From Rhodocyclaceae bacterium (lineage in GTDB: Bacteria; Pseudomonadota; Gammaproteobacteria; Burkholderiales; Rhodocyclaceae), in NCBI GenBank assembly GCA_023230455.1, contig JALNXH010000009.1:73419-137418 (forward strand): a DNA stretch of 64,000 nucleotides. Direction: 5' to 3'. Numbering within the stretch: position 1 is the stretch's first letter; each line of letters opens with the position of its first letter. Both the position numbers and the translations under genes were made by a program. Positions 1 to 8,604 of this stretch are shown here, piece by piece. The notes beneath the pieces were generated by a model, which saw only the letters and a program-made list of their open reading frames with translations, did no database searches and was not told the DNA's origin.

Positions 1-77
1 AGCTGATCGTGGTGATCATTCCGTCCTACGGCGAGCGCTATCTTTCCACCAAGCTGTACGAGCATCTGGCCGACTGA
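1..77 (+). CDS. cysK: Cysteine synthase A, C-terminal end (partial)
   Basis: Only the last 24 codons are inside the window, ending in a TGA at 75-77. The tail contains SYGERYLST, which matches the conserved C-terminus of O-acetylserine sulfhydrylase (CysK), the PLP enzyme that makes cysteine from O-acetylserine and sulfide. The rest of the gene lies left of the window, so the catalytic lysine cannot be checked. CysM has a related but different ending, so CysK is the better call. A strong hairpin terminator follows directly. Confidence 0.7.
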   Translation, partial: LIVVIIPSYGERYLSTKLYEHLAD

Positions 78-94
78 CGCGCGGAGCGTTAGCC

Positions 95-123
95 AAAAAA
101 ACGGCGGCCGAGGCCGCCGTTTC
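95..123. terminator. Bidirectional terminator between cysK and hppA
   Basis: A 9-bp GC-rich stem (ACGGCGGCC, 101-109, with GGCCGCCGT, 112-120) has an A run on its left and a short T run on its right. It can therefore terminate the convergent cysK and hppA transcripts. Confidence 0.8.
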
Positions 124-143
124 CATTCCTGCTTCAATTCGAA

Positions 144-2213
144 TCAAGCCACCAGCGGCAGAATCAGCAAAGCAACGATGTTGATGATTTTGATCAGCGG
201 ATTGACCGCCGGACCGGCGGTATCCTTGTATGGGTCGCCGACCGTATCGCCGGTCACCGCCGCCTTGTGGGCTTCGGAACCTTTGCCGCCGAAGTTGCCG
301 TCTTCGATGTACTTCTTGGCGTTGTCCCAGGCACCGCCGCCGGTGGTCATCGAAATGGCGACGAACAGGCCAGTCACAATGGTCCCCATCAGCACGCCGC
401 CCAGTGCCCGCACACCGGCACCGGGACCCATCAGAGCGTTCATGCCGAAGGCCACGGCAACTGGAACCAGCACCGGCAGCAGCGATGGAATCATCATTTC
501 GCGAATCGCCGCCTTGGTCAGCATGTCAACGCAGGTGCCATATTCCGGCTTGGCCGTACCTTCCATGATGCCCTTGATTTCCTTGAACTGACGCCGTACC
601 TCGACCACCACGGCGCCTGCGGAACGACCGACGGCTTCCATCGCCATCGCTCCGAACAGGTAGGGAATCAAACCGCCGATGAACAGGCCGATGATCACCG
701 CCGGATCCGACAGGTCGAACAGCACGTGCTTGCCCAAGCCTTCGAGGCCGTGTGTGAAGTCGGCGAACAGCACCAGCGCGGCAAGACCGGCGGAGCCGAT
801 CGCGTAACCCTTGGTCACGGCCTTGGTGGTGTTGCCCACGGCGTCCAGCGGGTCTGTAATCGCGCGTACAGAGTCCGGCAGTTCCGACATTTCGGCAATG
901 CCTCCAGCGTTGTCGGTGATCGGGCCATAGGCGTCGAGCGCGACGATGATGCCGGCCATCGACAGCATCGAAGTCGCGGCGATGGCGATGCCATACAAGC
1001 CCGCCAGGCTGTAGGACGCCCAGATCGCAGCGCAGACGGACAGCACCGGCCAGGCCGTGGCTTTCATCGAAACGCCTAGGCCGGCAATGATGTTGGTGCC
1101 ATGACCGGTGGTCGAGGCTTCGGCGATATGGCGTACCGGCGCGAAGTCGGTACCGGTGTAGTACTCGGTGATGTACACCATCAGGCCGGTAAGGACCAGA
1201 CCGATCACCGCCGACTCATAAAGCGCCAGCGAACCGATCACGGTACCATCAGCCGTCACCAGCCCACTGCCGAGGATCCAGGTAGTGATCGGGTAGAAGG
1301 CGACCAAGGCCATCACACCAGCCACGGCCAGCCCCTTGTAGAGGGCATTCATGATCTTCGCGCCGGGGGACGTTTTGACGAACATCGCGCCGACGATCGA
1401 AGCGATGATCGAGAAACCGCCGAGCGCCAGCGGGTAGACCAGCGCCGCCTCGTTGCCTTTGAACAGCAACGCGCCGAGCAGCATGGTTGCCACAATGGTT
1501 ACCGCATAGGTCTCGAACAAGTCGGCCGCCATGCCGGCGCAGTCGCCGACGTTGTCGCCGACGTTATCGGCAATCACTGCCGGATTGCGCGGGTCGTCTT
1601 CGGGAATACCAGCTTCGACCTTGCCCACCAGGTCGGCGCCGACGTCAGCGCCCTTGGTGAAGATGCCGCCGCCAAGACGGGCGAAGATGGAAATCAGCGA
1701 AGAGCCGAAGCCCAGTCCGACCAGCGGATGGATTACCTGATCAAGCGCCACGTCGGGCGCCGCATTCGACTTGAGGAAGGCATAGAAGCCTGCCACGCCA
1801 AGCAGGCCAAGGCCCACCACCAGCATGCCGGTGATCGCGCCGCCGCGGAAGGCCACGTTGAGCGCTTCGTTGAGGCCAGTACGGGCTGCTTCCGCGGTAC
1901 GCACGTTGGCGCGCACCGAGACGTTCATGCCGATATAACCGGCTGCGCCGGAGAGCACGGCGCCGATGACGAAGCCGACGGCGGTGGACATGCCTACGGT
2001 CAGTCCGATGACTACCGCTAGAACCGCGCCGACGATGCCAATCGTCGCGTACTGACGGTTCAGGTAGGCTTGGGCGCCCTCCTGAATGGCTGCAGCGATT
2101 TGCTGCATGCGTTCGTTACCGGCCGGCTGGGCGACGATCCAGCGGCTAGATACGAAGCCGTAGGCGATCGCTATGACCGAACACACCAATGCGAAAATCA
2201 ATCCATCTGACAT
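144..2213 (-). CDS. hppA: K+-independent H+-translocating pyrophosphatase
   Basis: This 689-residue polytopic membrane protein couples hydrolysis of pyrophosphate to proton pumping across the inner membrane. It carries the family signature D-x7-K-x-E at 190-200 and the second acidic cluster DNVGDNVGD near 216-224. At 460-467 it reads GNTTKAVT; a lysine at 464 and a threonine at 467 are the marks of the K+-independent H+-PPase subfamily, where K+-dependent pumps have Ala and Gly/Ala. The ATG at 2213 has a good GGGAGGGT ribosome site. It is divergent from the PPi-type phosphofructokinase gene, which shares pyrophosphate as energy carrier. Confidence 0.95.
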   Translation of the reverse strand: MSDGLIFALVCSVIAIAYGFVSSRWIVAQPAGNERMQQIAAAIQEGAQAYLNRQYATIGIVGAVLAVVIGLTVGMSTAVGFVIGAVLSGAAGYIGMNVSVRANVRTAEAARTGLNEALNVAFRGGAITGMLVVGLGLLGVAGFYAFLKSNAAPDVALDQVIHPLVGLGFGSSLISIFARLGGGIFTKGADVGADLVGKVEAGIPEDDPRNPAVIADNVGDNVGDCAGMAADLFETYAVTIVATMLLGALLFKGNEAALVYPLALGGFSIIASIVGAMFVKTSPGAKIMNALYKGLAVAGVMALVAFYPITTWILGSGLVTADGTVIGSLALYESAVIGLVLTGLMVYITEYYTGTDFAPVRHIAEASTTGHGTNIIAGLGVSMKATAWPVLSVCAAIWASYSLAGLYGIAIAATSMLSMAGIIVALDAYGPITDNAGGIAEMSELPDSVRAITDPLDAVGNTTKAVTKGYAIGSAGLAALVLFADFTHGLEGLGKHVLFDLSDPAVIIGLFIGGLIPYLFGAMAMEAVGRSAGAVVVEVRRQFKEIKGIMEGTAKPEYGTCVDMLTKAAIREMMIPSLLPVLVPVAVAFGMNALMGPGAGVRALGGVLMGTIVTGLFVAISMTTGGGAWDNAKKYIEDGNFGGKGSEAHKAAVTGDTVGDPYKDTAGPAVNPLIKIINIVALLILPLVA

Positions 2214-2445
2214 AGGCTACCCTCCCTTGTGAATCGTTAATTGAATAGGTACGACGCGGCACTCTACCACGCCCATCCTGCCGCATCTCAACCTCGGCGA
2301 TGCCATGGGCTGCTGCGGAATAGCGGAGAAACCCAATCAATGCCACACAAGCCGCATCGAAGCCCCCGGCTACCGCCCTGCGACAGCCCCGCGTCGAGCG
2401 CCGCTGCGCGTAATATGCGCAGACGAGATTGGATGGAGGTCGATC

Positions 2446-3666
2446 ATGATGCAGGGAAAAGTTCTGGTTGCACAGGGCGGCGGACCCACCGCCGTCATAA
2501 ACCAATCGCTGGCCGGAGTGGTTCTGGAAGCGCGCAAATTCCGCAACGTCGACCTTGTATACGGCGCCTACCATGGAGTCTCGGGCATCGTTAACGAAGA
2601 CTTTCTCGATCTGACGCAGGAAACCAGCCACAACATCGAGATGGTGGCGAACACGCCCGCCTCGGCGCTCGGCTCGACGCGCGACAAGCCCGACCTGAAA
2701 TATTGTCAGGAGATATTCAAGGTACTGAAGGCCCATGGTATCGGCTACTTCTTCTATATCGGCGGCAACGACTCGTCCGATACCGTGCGCATCGTCAGCG
2801 AGGAGGCCGCGCGGGCCAATTATCCGTTGCGCTGCATCCACATTCCGAAGACGATCGATAACGACCTGGTCGGCAACGACCATACCCCCGGATTCCCGTC
2901 TGCCGCACGCTTCGTGGCACAGTCGTTCATGGGCGCCAACCTGGACAACGCGGCGCTGCGGGGGGTCTATCTGGCGGTGGTGATGGGACGCCACGCCGGT
3001 TTCTTGACCGCGGCCTCGGCATTGGGCAAGAAATTCCCGGACGATGGCCCCCATCTCATTTACATCCCGGAACGGACGTTCCGGATCGAACAGTTCCTCA
3101 CGGACGTCAAAGCGACCTATGAAAAATACGGCCGTTGTGTAATCGCCGCATCGGAAGGCATTCATGACGGCAAAGGTGAACCGATCATCACAACGCTGTC
3201 CGGTCAGGTCGAACGGGATGCCCACGGCAATGTCCAACTCTCGGGTTCGGGCGCCCTAGCCGACCTACTGTGCGACGAAATCAAAACCAAGCTCGGTATC
3301 AAGCGCGTACGCGGCGATACTTTCGGTTATCTACAGCGCTCGTTCATGGGCTGCGTTTCCGACGTCGATCAGCGCGAAGCCCGCGAAGTCGGCGAGAAAG
3401 CGGTGCAATACGCGATGTGGGGAGACCGCGACGGATCGGTGGCGATCAAGCGCACTGGCTTCTACTCGGTGGATTACCACCTGCTGCCGCTAGGTGCGGT
3501 TGCCGGCAAAACCCGCGTAATGGAAGACGAATTCATTGCCGCCAACGGCACCGACGTCACCGACGCCTTCCGCCTCTATCTGCGGCCGCTACTGGGCTCG
3601 GGGATGCCCGATGCCTATCGCCTGCGGCTCAACAAGGTGGCAAAAATTCTTAATTCGGACAGGTAG
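2446..3666 (+). CDS. pfp: Pyrophosphate-dependent 6-phosphofructokinase
   Basis: The 406-residue product belongs to the phosphofructokinase superfamily. In the phosphoryl-donor loop it has GGNDS (106-110) rather than the ATP-type GGDG, and it has PKTIDND at 134-140, where the lysine is typical of PPi-type enzymes. It should interconvert fructose 6-phosphate and fructose 1,6-bisphosphate reversibly using PPi. The open frame extends upstream to 2305, but the ATG at 2446 (or 2449) lies 5-8 bases after GGAGGT, so I start there. It is divergent from hppA and convergent with a second phosphofructokinase of different donor signature. Confidence 0.85.
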   Translation: MMQGKVLVAQGGGPTAVINQSLAGVVLEARKFRNVDLVYGAYHGVSGIVNEDFLDLTQETSHNIEMVANTPASALGSTRDKPDLKYCQEIFKVLKAHGIGYFFYIGGNDSSDTVRIVSEEAARANYPLRCIHIPKTIDNDLVGNDHTPGFPSAARFVAQSFMGANLDNAALRGVYLAVVMGRHAGFLTAASALGKKFPDDGPHLIYIPERTFRIEQFLTDVKATYEKYGRCVIAASEGIHDGKGEPIITTLSGQVERDAHGNVQLSGSGALADLLCDEIKTKLGIKRVRGDTFGYLQRSFMGCVSDVDQREAREVGEKAVQYAMWGDRDGSVAIKRTGFYSVDYHLLPLGAVAGKTRVMEDEFIAANGTDVTDAFRLYLRPLLGSGMPDAYRLRLNKVAKILNSDR

Positions 3667-3701
3667 GAAAAAACACGGCGGCAAGGTCCCGTTGCAACGG
3701 G

Positions 3702-4811
3702 TCAGTCGCCGAAACAGATTCCGATGTCGCGCCCCGTCTGTAGCGTGTCGCTGTCCAGCGGTACGCCCTTCATGCGCCCTGCAACTTCTGCCAAAGCAAC
3801 GTAGTTCACATTGGGGAACGCCAGCGCGACCATCACTCCCGACAGTCCCTCTTCCAGACCGCGAACGGCTGCCGTGCCAAAGCGCATGGCGGCAAGGCGA
3901 TCGAACGATGTCGGGCTACCGCCTCTGAGCAGATGGCCGAGTACGACGACGCGGGTCTCCTTGCCGGTACGTTGTTCGAGTTCCTTGGCAACGCGCTCGC
4001 CGATACCACCAAGCCGCTCGGCATGACCAATCTCCGCCTGCGCGACGACGGCACGCTCACCGTGGGCCGCTTCCGCACCTTCGGCGACCATCACCAGCGA
4101 ATACATGCGCCCCTCGCTGTCGCGGGCGCGGACCTTAGCGGCCACCTTGTCGAGATCGAAGGGAATTTCCGGAATCAGAATGGCGTGAGCACTGCCCGAG
4201 ATGCCGGCATGCAAAGCGATCCATCCCGCATAGCGCCCCATGACTTCGACCACCATAACGCGTTGATGGCTCTGCGCCGTACTGTGCAGCCGGTCGAGAC
4301 ATTCGGTAGCAAAGCTCACCGCAGTATCGAAACCGAAGGTGGTGTAGGTCTTGTCCAGGTCGTTGTCGATCGTCTTTGGCACGCCGATGACCCGTAACCC
4401 CTTCTCGTGCAGCGCATTGGCGATGGTCAGCGAGCCGTCGCCGCCGATGGAAACCAAGGCGTCGAGCTGCTTCATGGCAAAGAAATTGAGGATCTCGTCG
4501 CTGCGATCGACATCGCGGGTCGACCCGTCCACCATTTGCATCGGGAAATGCAGCGGATTGCCCTTGTTGGTCGTGCCCAGAATGGTGCCGCCCAGATGCC
4601 CTATGCCGCGCACCTTGTCTCGTGTCAGGCGGAATACCCCCTCCCCGGAGTAGCGCTCTGGAAACATGATGCCGTTGAAGCCATCTCTAATGCCATAGGA
4701 TTCCCAGCCGCGATTGGCGGCCGCAATAACGACCGCACGTATAACGGCATTGAGGCCGGGAGCGTCTCCGCCGCCGGTACAGATCGCAATTCGCTTGATC
4801 GGGCTCGTCAC
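3702..4811 (-). CDS. 6-phosphofructokinase, ATP-type donor signature
   Basis: This 369-residue phosphofructokinase has an N-terminal GGGDAPGLN loop, GGDG at 123-126, PKTIDND at 145-151 and the substrate-binding MGRYAG. The Gly in GGDG predicts ATP as donor, while the Lys of PKTIDND is more usual in PPi enzymes. This mixed pattern is known from group III ATP-phosphofructokinases such as those of actinomycetes. It starts at a GTG (4811) without a clear ribosome site. Only 28 bases separate it from adk upstream on the same strand, so the two are probably cotranscribed. Donor choice is inferred from motifs only. Confidence 0.8.
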   Translation of the reverse strand: MTSPIKRIAICTGGGDAPGLNAVIRAVVIAAANRGWESYGIRDGFNGIMFPERYSGEGVFRLTRDKVRGIGHLGGTILGTTNKGNPLHFPMQMVDGSTRDVDRSDEILNFFAMKQLDALVSIGGDGSLTIANALHEKGLRVIGVPKTIDNDLDKTYTTFGFDTAVSFATECLDRLHSTAQSHQRVMVVEVMGRYAGWIALHAGISGSAHAILIPEIPFDLDKVAAKVRARDSEGRMYSLVMVAEGAEAAHGERAVVAQAEIGHAERLGGIGERVAKELEQRTGKETRVVVLGHLLRGGSPTSFDRLAAMRFGTAAVRGLEEGLSGVMVALAFPNVNYVALAEVAGRMKGVPLDSDTLQTGRDIGICFGD

Positions 4812-4839
4812 GGCCGCCGCTTGCGCGCTTTTCGCTCAA

Positions 4840-5508
4840 TCAACCGGCCAGCGCAGCGAAGGCGCGCTGGGTGATTTCATCCACCCCGCCCTGCCCCGCA
4901 ATCCGCCGGTACTGGGGCGCCTTGACGCCGTTCGGCGCCTCGCCGGAATTCGCCCAGCGGGAGTAGTACTCGACCAGAGGCTTGGTCTGAGAATGGTAAA
5001 CGTCGAGACGTTTCCTGACCGTTTCCTCCTTGTCGTCGTCGCGCTGAATCAACGCTTCGCCTGTGACATCGTCCTTGCCGTCCGCCTTCGGCGGGTTGAA
5101 CTTGACGTGATAGGTACGCCCCGACGCCAGATGTACCCGACGGCCGCTCATGCGGGCAATGATTTCCTCGTCCGGCACATCGATCTCAAGCACGAAATCG
5201 ATCGCCACGCCGGCGGTTTTCATCGCCTCGGCCTGCGGAATGGTGCGCGGAAAACCGTCGAACATATAGCCCTTGGCGCAATCCGGCTGCTTCAGCCGAT
5301 CTTTGACCAGGCCGATGATGATATCGTCGGACACCAACCCGCCCGCATCCATCACCTTCTTGGCCTCAAGCCCCAGCGGCGTGCCCGCCTTGACTGCGGC
5401 TCGCAACATGTCGCCCGTGGAAATCTGCGGGATGGCGAATTTTTCCTTGATGAAATTGGCCTGCGTGCCCTTGCCTGCACCGGGCGGGCCGAGGAGGATC
5501 AGTCTCAT
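4840..5508 (-). CDS. adk: Adenylate kinase
   Basis: The 222-residue protein catalyses ATP + AMP to 2 ADP in the cytoplasm. It shows the P-loop GPPGAGKGT at 7-15, the AMP-binding segment STGDMLRAA, the DGFPR motif, and a long-form LID domain with no zinc-binding cysteines, as in most Gram-negative enzymes. The ATG at 5508 is preceded by GGAG. It sits between kdsB and the ATP-type phosphofructokinase on the same strand, following the common betaproteobacterial order lpxK-kdsB-adk. Confidence 0.97.
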   Translation of the reverse strand: MRLILLGPPGAGKGTQANFIKEKFAIPQISTGDMLRAAVKAGTPLGLEAKKVMDAGGLVSDDIIIGLVKDRLKQPDCAKGYMFDGFPRTIPQAEAMKTAGVAIDFVLEIDVPDEEIIARMSGRRVHLASGRTYHVKFNPPKADGKDDVTGEALIQRDDDKEETVRKRLDVYHSQTKPLVEYYSRWANSGEAPNGVKAPQYRRIAGQGGVDEITQRAFAALAG

Positions 5509-5578
5509 GTGAACTCCAGAGTGGATGCGTGGATGGTTTTCGTGATGGCCTGCAAATTACCGTCAATCGCCTAGCGGG

Positions 5579-6340
5579 TCAAACCTTGGCGAACAAATGA
5601 CGAACCCGTTCGAGATCCTCTGCTGTATCCACGCCAGGTGCCGGCGCCTGGTTGCATACGAATACGCGGATCGGATGGCCGTACCAGAGTGCGCGCAACT
5701 GCTCCAACGCCTCCCACTGCTCGATGGGCGCCGGCGCGAGTTGCGTAAAACAGCGGAGAAACCGCACCCGGTAGGCATAGAGGCCGACATGGCGCAGTGC
5801 AGGTAGGGTGTCGGGCAATACCTTCCGATCGGCGGCAAAAGCATCGCGTGCCCAGGGCAATGGCGCACGCGAAAAATACAGGGCGCGGCCGGTAGCATCG
5901 AGCACAACCTTGACCACGTTCGGATCAAAGAACTCGGCAGCAGAGAGTCCGCCGTGCGCCGCCGTTGAGATCGCGGCGGCCGGGTCGCCGCGCAACGCCT
6001 CGGCGGCGGCATCGATCAGCGCCGGATCGATCAACGGCTCGTCGCCCTGCACATTGACGACGATTTCGTCGTCGCCCCAGCCCAATTGCAGGGCCACCTC
6101 GGCAATCCGGTCGGTGCCGCTGGGATGATCTGCGCGCGTCGCCACTACCCGCTGACCATGGGCCACCGCAACCTCACTCACGCGCGCATCGTCGGTGGCG
6201 ATCCACACCTCGACCGCCGCGCTGCGCGCCGCCGCTTCGGCCACCCGCACCACCATCGGTTTGCCGCCGATGTCGGCAAGCGGCTTGCCCGGCAGGCGGG
6301 TCGAGGCGTAGCGGGCGGGAATGACGACCTTGAAGGTCAA
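5579..6340 (-). CDS. kdsB: 3-deoxy-manno-octulosonate cytidylyltransferase
   Basis: The 253-residue enzyme activates Kdo with CTP to CMP-Kdo for lipopolysaccharide inner core synthesis. The N-terminal nucleotidyltransferase signature PARYASTRLPGKPL and the downstream VQGDEPLI segment are typical of KdsB. Its ATG overlaps the stop of the preceding small Trm112-like gene by 4 bases (ATGA), indicating translational coupling within the exbB-exbD-lpxK-kdsB operon. Confidence 0.96.
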   Translation of the reverse strand: MTFKVVIPARYASTRLPGKPLADIGGKPMVVRVAEAAARSAAVEVWIATDDARVSEVAVAHGQRVVATRADHPSGTDRIAEVALQLGWGDDEIVVNVQGDEPLIDPALIDAAAEALRGDPAAAISTAAHGGLSAAEFFDPNVVKVVLDATGRALYFSRAPLPWARDAFAADRKVLPDTLPALRHVGLYAYRVRFLRCFTQLAPAPIEQWEALEQLRALWYGHPIRVFVCNQAPAPGVDTAEDLERVRHLFAKV

Positions 6341-6513
6341 GACTCGTCGGCGCCGAGCTGACGTGCCTCGTCTTCCAGCATCACCGGAATGTCATCCTTG
6401 ATCGGATAGGCCAGGCGGCAGGGTTTGCACACCAACTCGCGCGCCTCCCGGCGATGGTCGAGGGGGCCCTTGCACAACGGGCAGACAAGGATTTCAAGCA
6501 GGCGGGCGTCCAT
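6337..6513 (-). CDS. Trm112/YcaR-family small zinc-binding-like protein
   Basis: This 58-residue protein begins MDARLLEILVCP and contains two Cys pairs, CPLC and CKPC, followed by AYPIKDDIPVML, the pattern of the Trm112/YcaR (UPF0434) family. The longer open frame starts inside lpxK; the ATG at 6513 is chosen because family members start just before the LLEIL segment. It overlaps the end of lpxK by 20 bases and the start of kdsB by 4. The family is regularly found between lpxK and kdsB; its bacterial function is not settled. Confidence 0.85.
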   Translation of the reverse strand: MDARLLEILVCPLCKGPLDHRREARELVCKPCRLAYPIKDDIPVMLEDEARQLGADES

Positions 6514-7510
6514 CGATTTTCTCCACAACAAAGCCGGCCAGATCGGGATCGACCTCGGCATGCACCGGCAAAACCCAGACCGGGAGCGGTGCGAGGCCGG
6601 CGAATTTTACTGCATCCTTTTCGGTGGTCAGGATCGCATCGCCGCCAAAGTCAAAATCACCGCGGCAATACACATGATGATCGGGAAAGGGATGCGGTTC
6701 GGCGACAAGCCCCAAGGTCGCCAGATGGTCGAAAAAGCGCTGCGGTTCGCCGATGCCTGCCACCGCGTGCAGCCGCAGACCCGAAAGATCAGCGGCAGCG
6801 CAGCCCAGCGACGGCCTGTCCAATCGACGGAAGCGGTCGCCGAGCAGGCGCATGTGAAACTGTTGCGGATGTTGCAGCGGCGCGCGCTCCAGTCCGTTGA
6901 GCACCAATGCATCCACCTGCGCAAGGCGCAATACATCCTCGCGCAGCGGTCCGGCAGGCAGACGCCAGCCGTTCATCACCCCGCGTCGGTCCAGCACGGC
7001 AATCTCGACGTCGCGATGCAGCGCGTAATGCTGTAGGCCATCGTCGCAGAGAATCAGGTCGCAGGCGGGATAGGCCTCAAGCAGCGCCCCTGCCGCCGCC
7101 GCACGATTGCGCCCGACGAACACCGGGCAATCGCCATGACGCTTGAGCAGCAGTGGTTCATCGCCGACATCGGCCGCCGAGGAATCGTTGCGCACTTCGC
7201 GCTCCCTTCCGCCGGCACCGCCGTAACCGCGGCTGACGATGCCCGGCCGACGGCCAAGCGCGCGCAACCGCTGCGCAAGGTAGAGCGTCAAGGGTGTTTT
7301 GCCGGAACCACCGACGGTGATATTGCCGACAACCACCACCGGTACCGGCAGGCGCGCGCTGCGCAACGCGCCGACGCGGTAGGCAGCTCGACGCAGAGCG
7401 GCCAGCAGCGCGAACAACAGCGAAGGGAAGAACAACAGCCGCGCTGCCATGCCGCGCGAACGCCACATGGCCTCCAGCGCAGACCTATTGCCGGGCTTGC
7501 TGGGTGGCAA
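6494..7510 (-). CDS. lpxK: Tetraacyldisaccharide 4'-kinase
   Basis: The 338-residue inner-membrane kinase phosphorylates the lipid A disaccharide precursor at the 4' position. It has an N-terminal hydrophobic segment (about 22-45) and the LpxK P-loop GNITVGGSGKT at 62-72. The annotated ATG lies inside the end of exbD; a second Met at residue 15 is possible, but the residues before it align with the usual LpxK N-terminus. It sits in the operon exbB-exbD-lpxK-Trm112-like-kdsB. Confidence 0.95.
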   Translation of the reverse strand: MPPSKPGNRSALEAMWRSRGMAARLLFFPSLLFALLAALRRAAYRVGALRSARLPVPVVVVGNITVGGSGKTPLTLYLAQRLRALGRRPGIVSRGYGGAGGREREVRNDSSAADVGDEPLLLKRHGDCPVFVGRNRAAAAGALLEAYPACDLILCDDGLQHYALHRDVEIAVLDRRGVMNGWRLPAGPLREDVLRLAQVDALVLNGLERAPLQHPQQFHMRLLGDRFRRLDRPSLGCAAADLSGLRLHAVAGIGEPQRFFDHLATLGLVAEPHPFPDHHVYCRGDFDFGGDAILTTEKDAVKFAGLAPLPVWVLPVHAEVDPDLAGFVVEKIDGRPPA

Positions 7511-7907
7511 AGGAAATATGGGACAGCCCCGCCTGCTGCGCCGCCTGCATCACATCGACCACGCTTTGATGCGTCGCCTTGGCATCGGCGTTGATGATGA
7601 CCATCGGCTCCCGACTGCTGTCGCCGACTGCACGTTTGAGCGCAACGACTATAGACTCCACGGTGCGGCCGCCGATTGCAGACTTGTTGACCAGAACGTC
7701 GCCGGCGGCAGTCACCACGACGTTGATCTCGCTCGGCTGCTCTTTGTTCTGCGTCGTATCCGCCGTAGGCAGGTTGATTTCGAGTCCGGAGAATTTCGAA
7801 TACGTAGTGGTAATCATCAGGAAGATCAGGATCACCAGCAGCACGTCAATCATCGGGATCAGGTTGATCTCCGGTTCCTCGCGAACGCGGCCTCGTTGAA
7901 AATTCAT
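7485..7907 (-). CDS. exbD: ExbD/TolR-family biopolymer transport protein
   Basis: The 140-residue protein has one N-terminal transmembrane helix, roughly residues 15-38, with the conserved aspartate in INLIPMIDVLLVILIF, then a periplasmic domain. With ExbB it forms the proton-driven motor that energises TonB- or Tol-like processes. Its ATG overlaps the exbB stop by 4 bases. Linkage of exbBD to lpxK and kdsB is common in betaproteobacteria and suggests a link to envelope biogenesis rather than iron uptake. Confidence 0.92.
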   Translation of the reverse strand: MNFQRGRVREEPEINLIPMIDVLLVILIFLMITTTYSKFSGLEINLPTADTTQNKEQPSEINVVVTAAGDVLVNKSAIGGRTVESIVVALKRAVGDSSREPMVIINADAKATHQSVVDVMQAAQQAGLSHISFATQQARQ

Positions 7908-8509
7908 TGCCGGGTCCCGTGCACGAGTTCGACCAACTTGACCGCCTGTAGCTCCATCTCCACCACCATGCTGTCGACCAGGGCGCGGAAATGGCGATAG
8001 GCAATCATGCTCGGAATGGCGATCAGCAGGCCGAAGCCGGTGTTGTAGAGAGCGACCGAAATACCGTGCGCCAGCGCCTGGGGATTGTTGCCCGCACCGG
8101 TGGCCGAGCCGAAGATTTCGATCATGCCGACCACCGTGCCGAACAGACCGAGCAGCGGGCTGATCGAAGCAATGGTGCCCAGCGTGGTAAGGAAGCGTTC
8201 AAGATCGTGGGCGGTGCCGCGGCCGGCCTCCTCGATCGCCTCCTTCATGATTTCGCGCGAGCTTTTGACGTTGCGCAGCCCGGCGGCAAACACCCGCCCC
8301 AGAGGCGAATGTGCATCGAGGCGAAGCAACGCCTGATCGTTGAAGCCGCTTTGGCGAAACTCGGCGATGACGCCTTGCAGCAATCCGGCGGGGACTATTT
8401 TGGCGCGCCGCAGCGCCGTGGCGCGTTCGATGATCAGCGCGACGGAAACGATGGAAGCCAGCAAAAGGAACCAGATCGGCCAACCGGCCGCCTGCAGAAT
8501 GGAGAACAC
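7904..8509 (-). CDS. exbB: ExbB/TolQ/MotA-family proton channel protein
   Basis: The open frame runs to 8830, but family members begin near FSILQAAGWPIWFLLL. The GTG at 8509 sits about 8 bases after AGGAG and gives a normal 201-residue protein. It has three predicted membrane segments, and the last two flank the conserved GLFGTVVGMIEIF stretch. It is the first gene of the minus-strand envelope operon and partner of ExbD, whose start overlaps its stop. The 95-base gap to the divergent J-domain gene should hold the promoter. Confidence 0.9.
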   Translation of the reverse strand: MFSILQAAGWPIWFLLLASIVSVALIIERATALRRAKIVPAGLLQGVIAEFRQSGFNDQALLRLDAHSPLGRVFAAGLRNVKSSREIMKEAIEEAGRGTAHDLERFLTTLGTIASISPLLGLFGTVVGMIEIFGSATGAGNNPQALAHGISVALYNTGFGLLIAIPSMIAYRHFRALVDSMVVEMELQAVKLVELVHGTRQ

Positions 8510-8604
8510 GCGACAACTCCTGAGAACGAAACAAGCCGGCACTTTAACGTCATGGCCGCGCCAGAGCAAGGCGGTAACAAAGCCTCCGCTAGAATGCGTG
8601 GGCC

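Noticed and set aside
2146..3237. A 363-codon minus-strand frame overlapping hppA and pfp
   Set aside because: Overlaps the hppA start and runs antisense to pfp; no family features.
3688..3701. 14-bp palindrome CCCGTTGCAACGGG at the pfp/pfk junction
   Set aside because: It overlaps the pfk end without a U run, so a terminator call is not supported.
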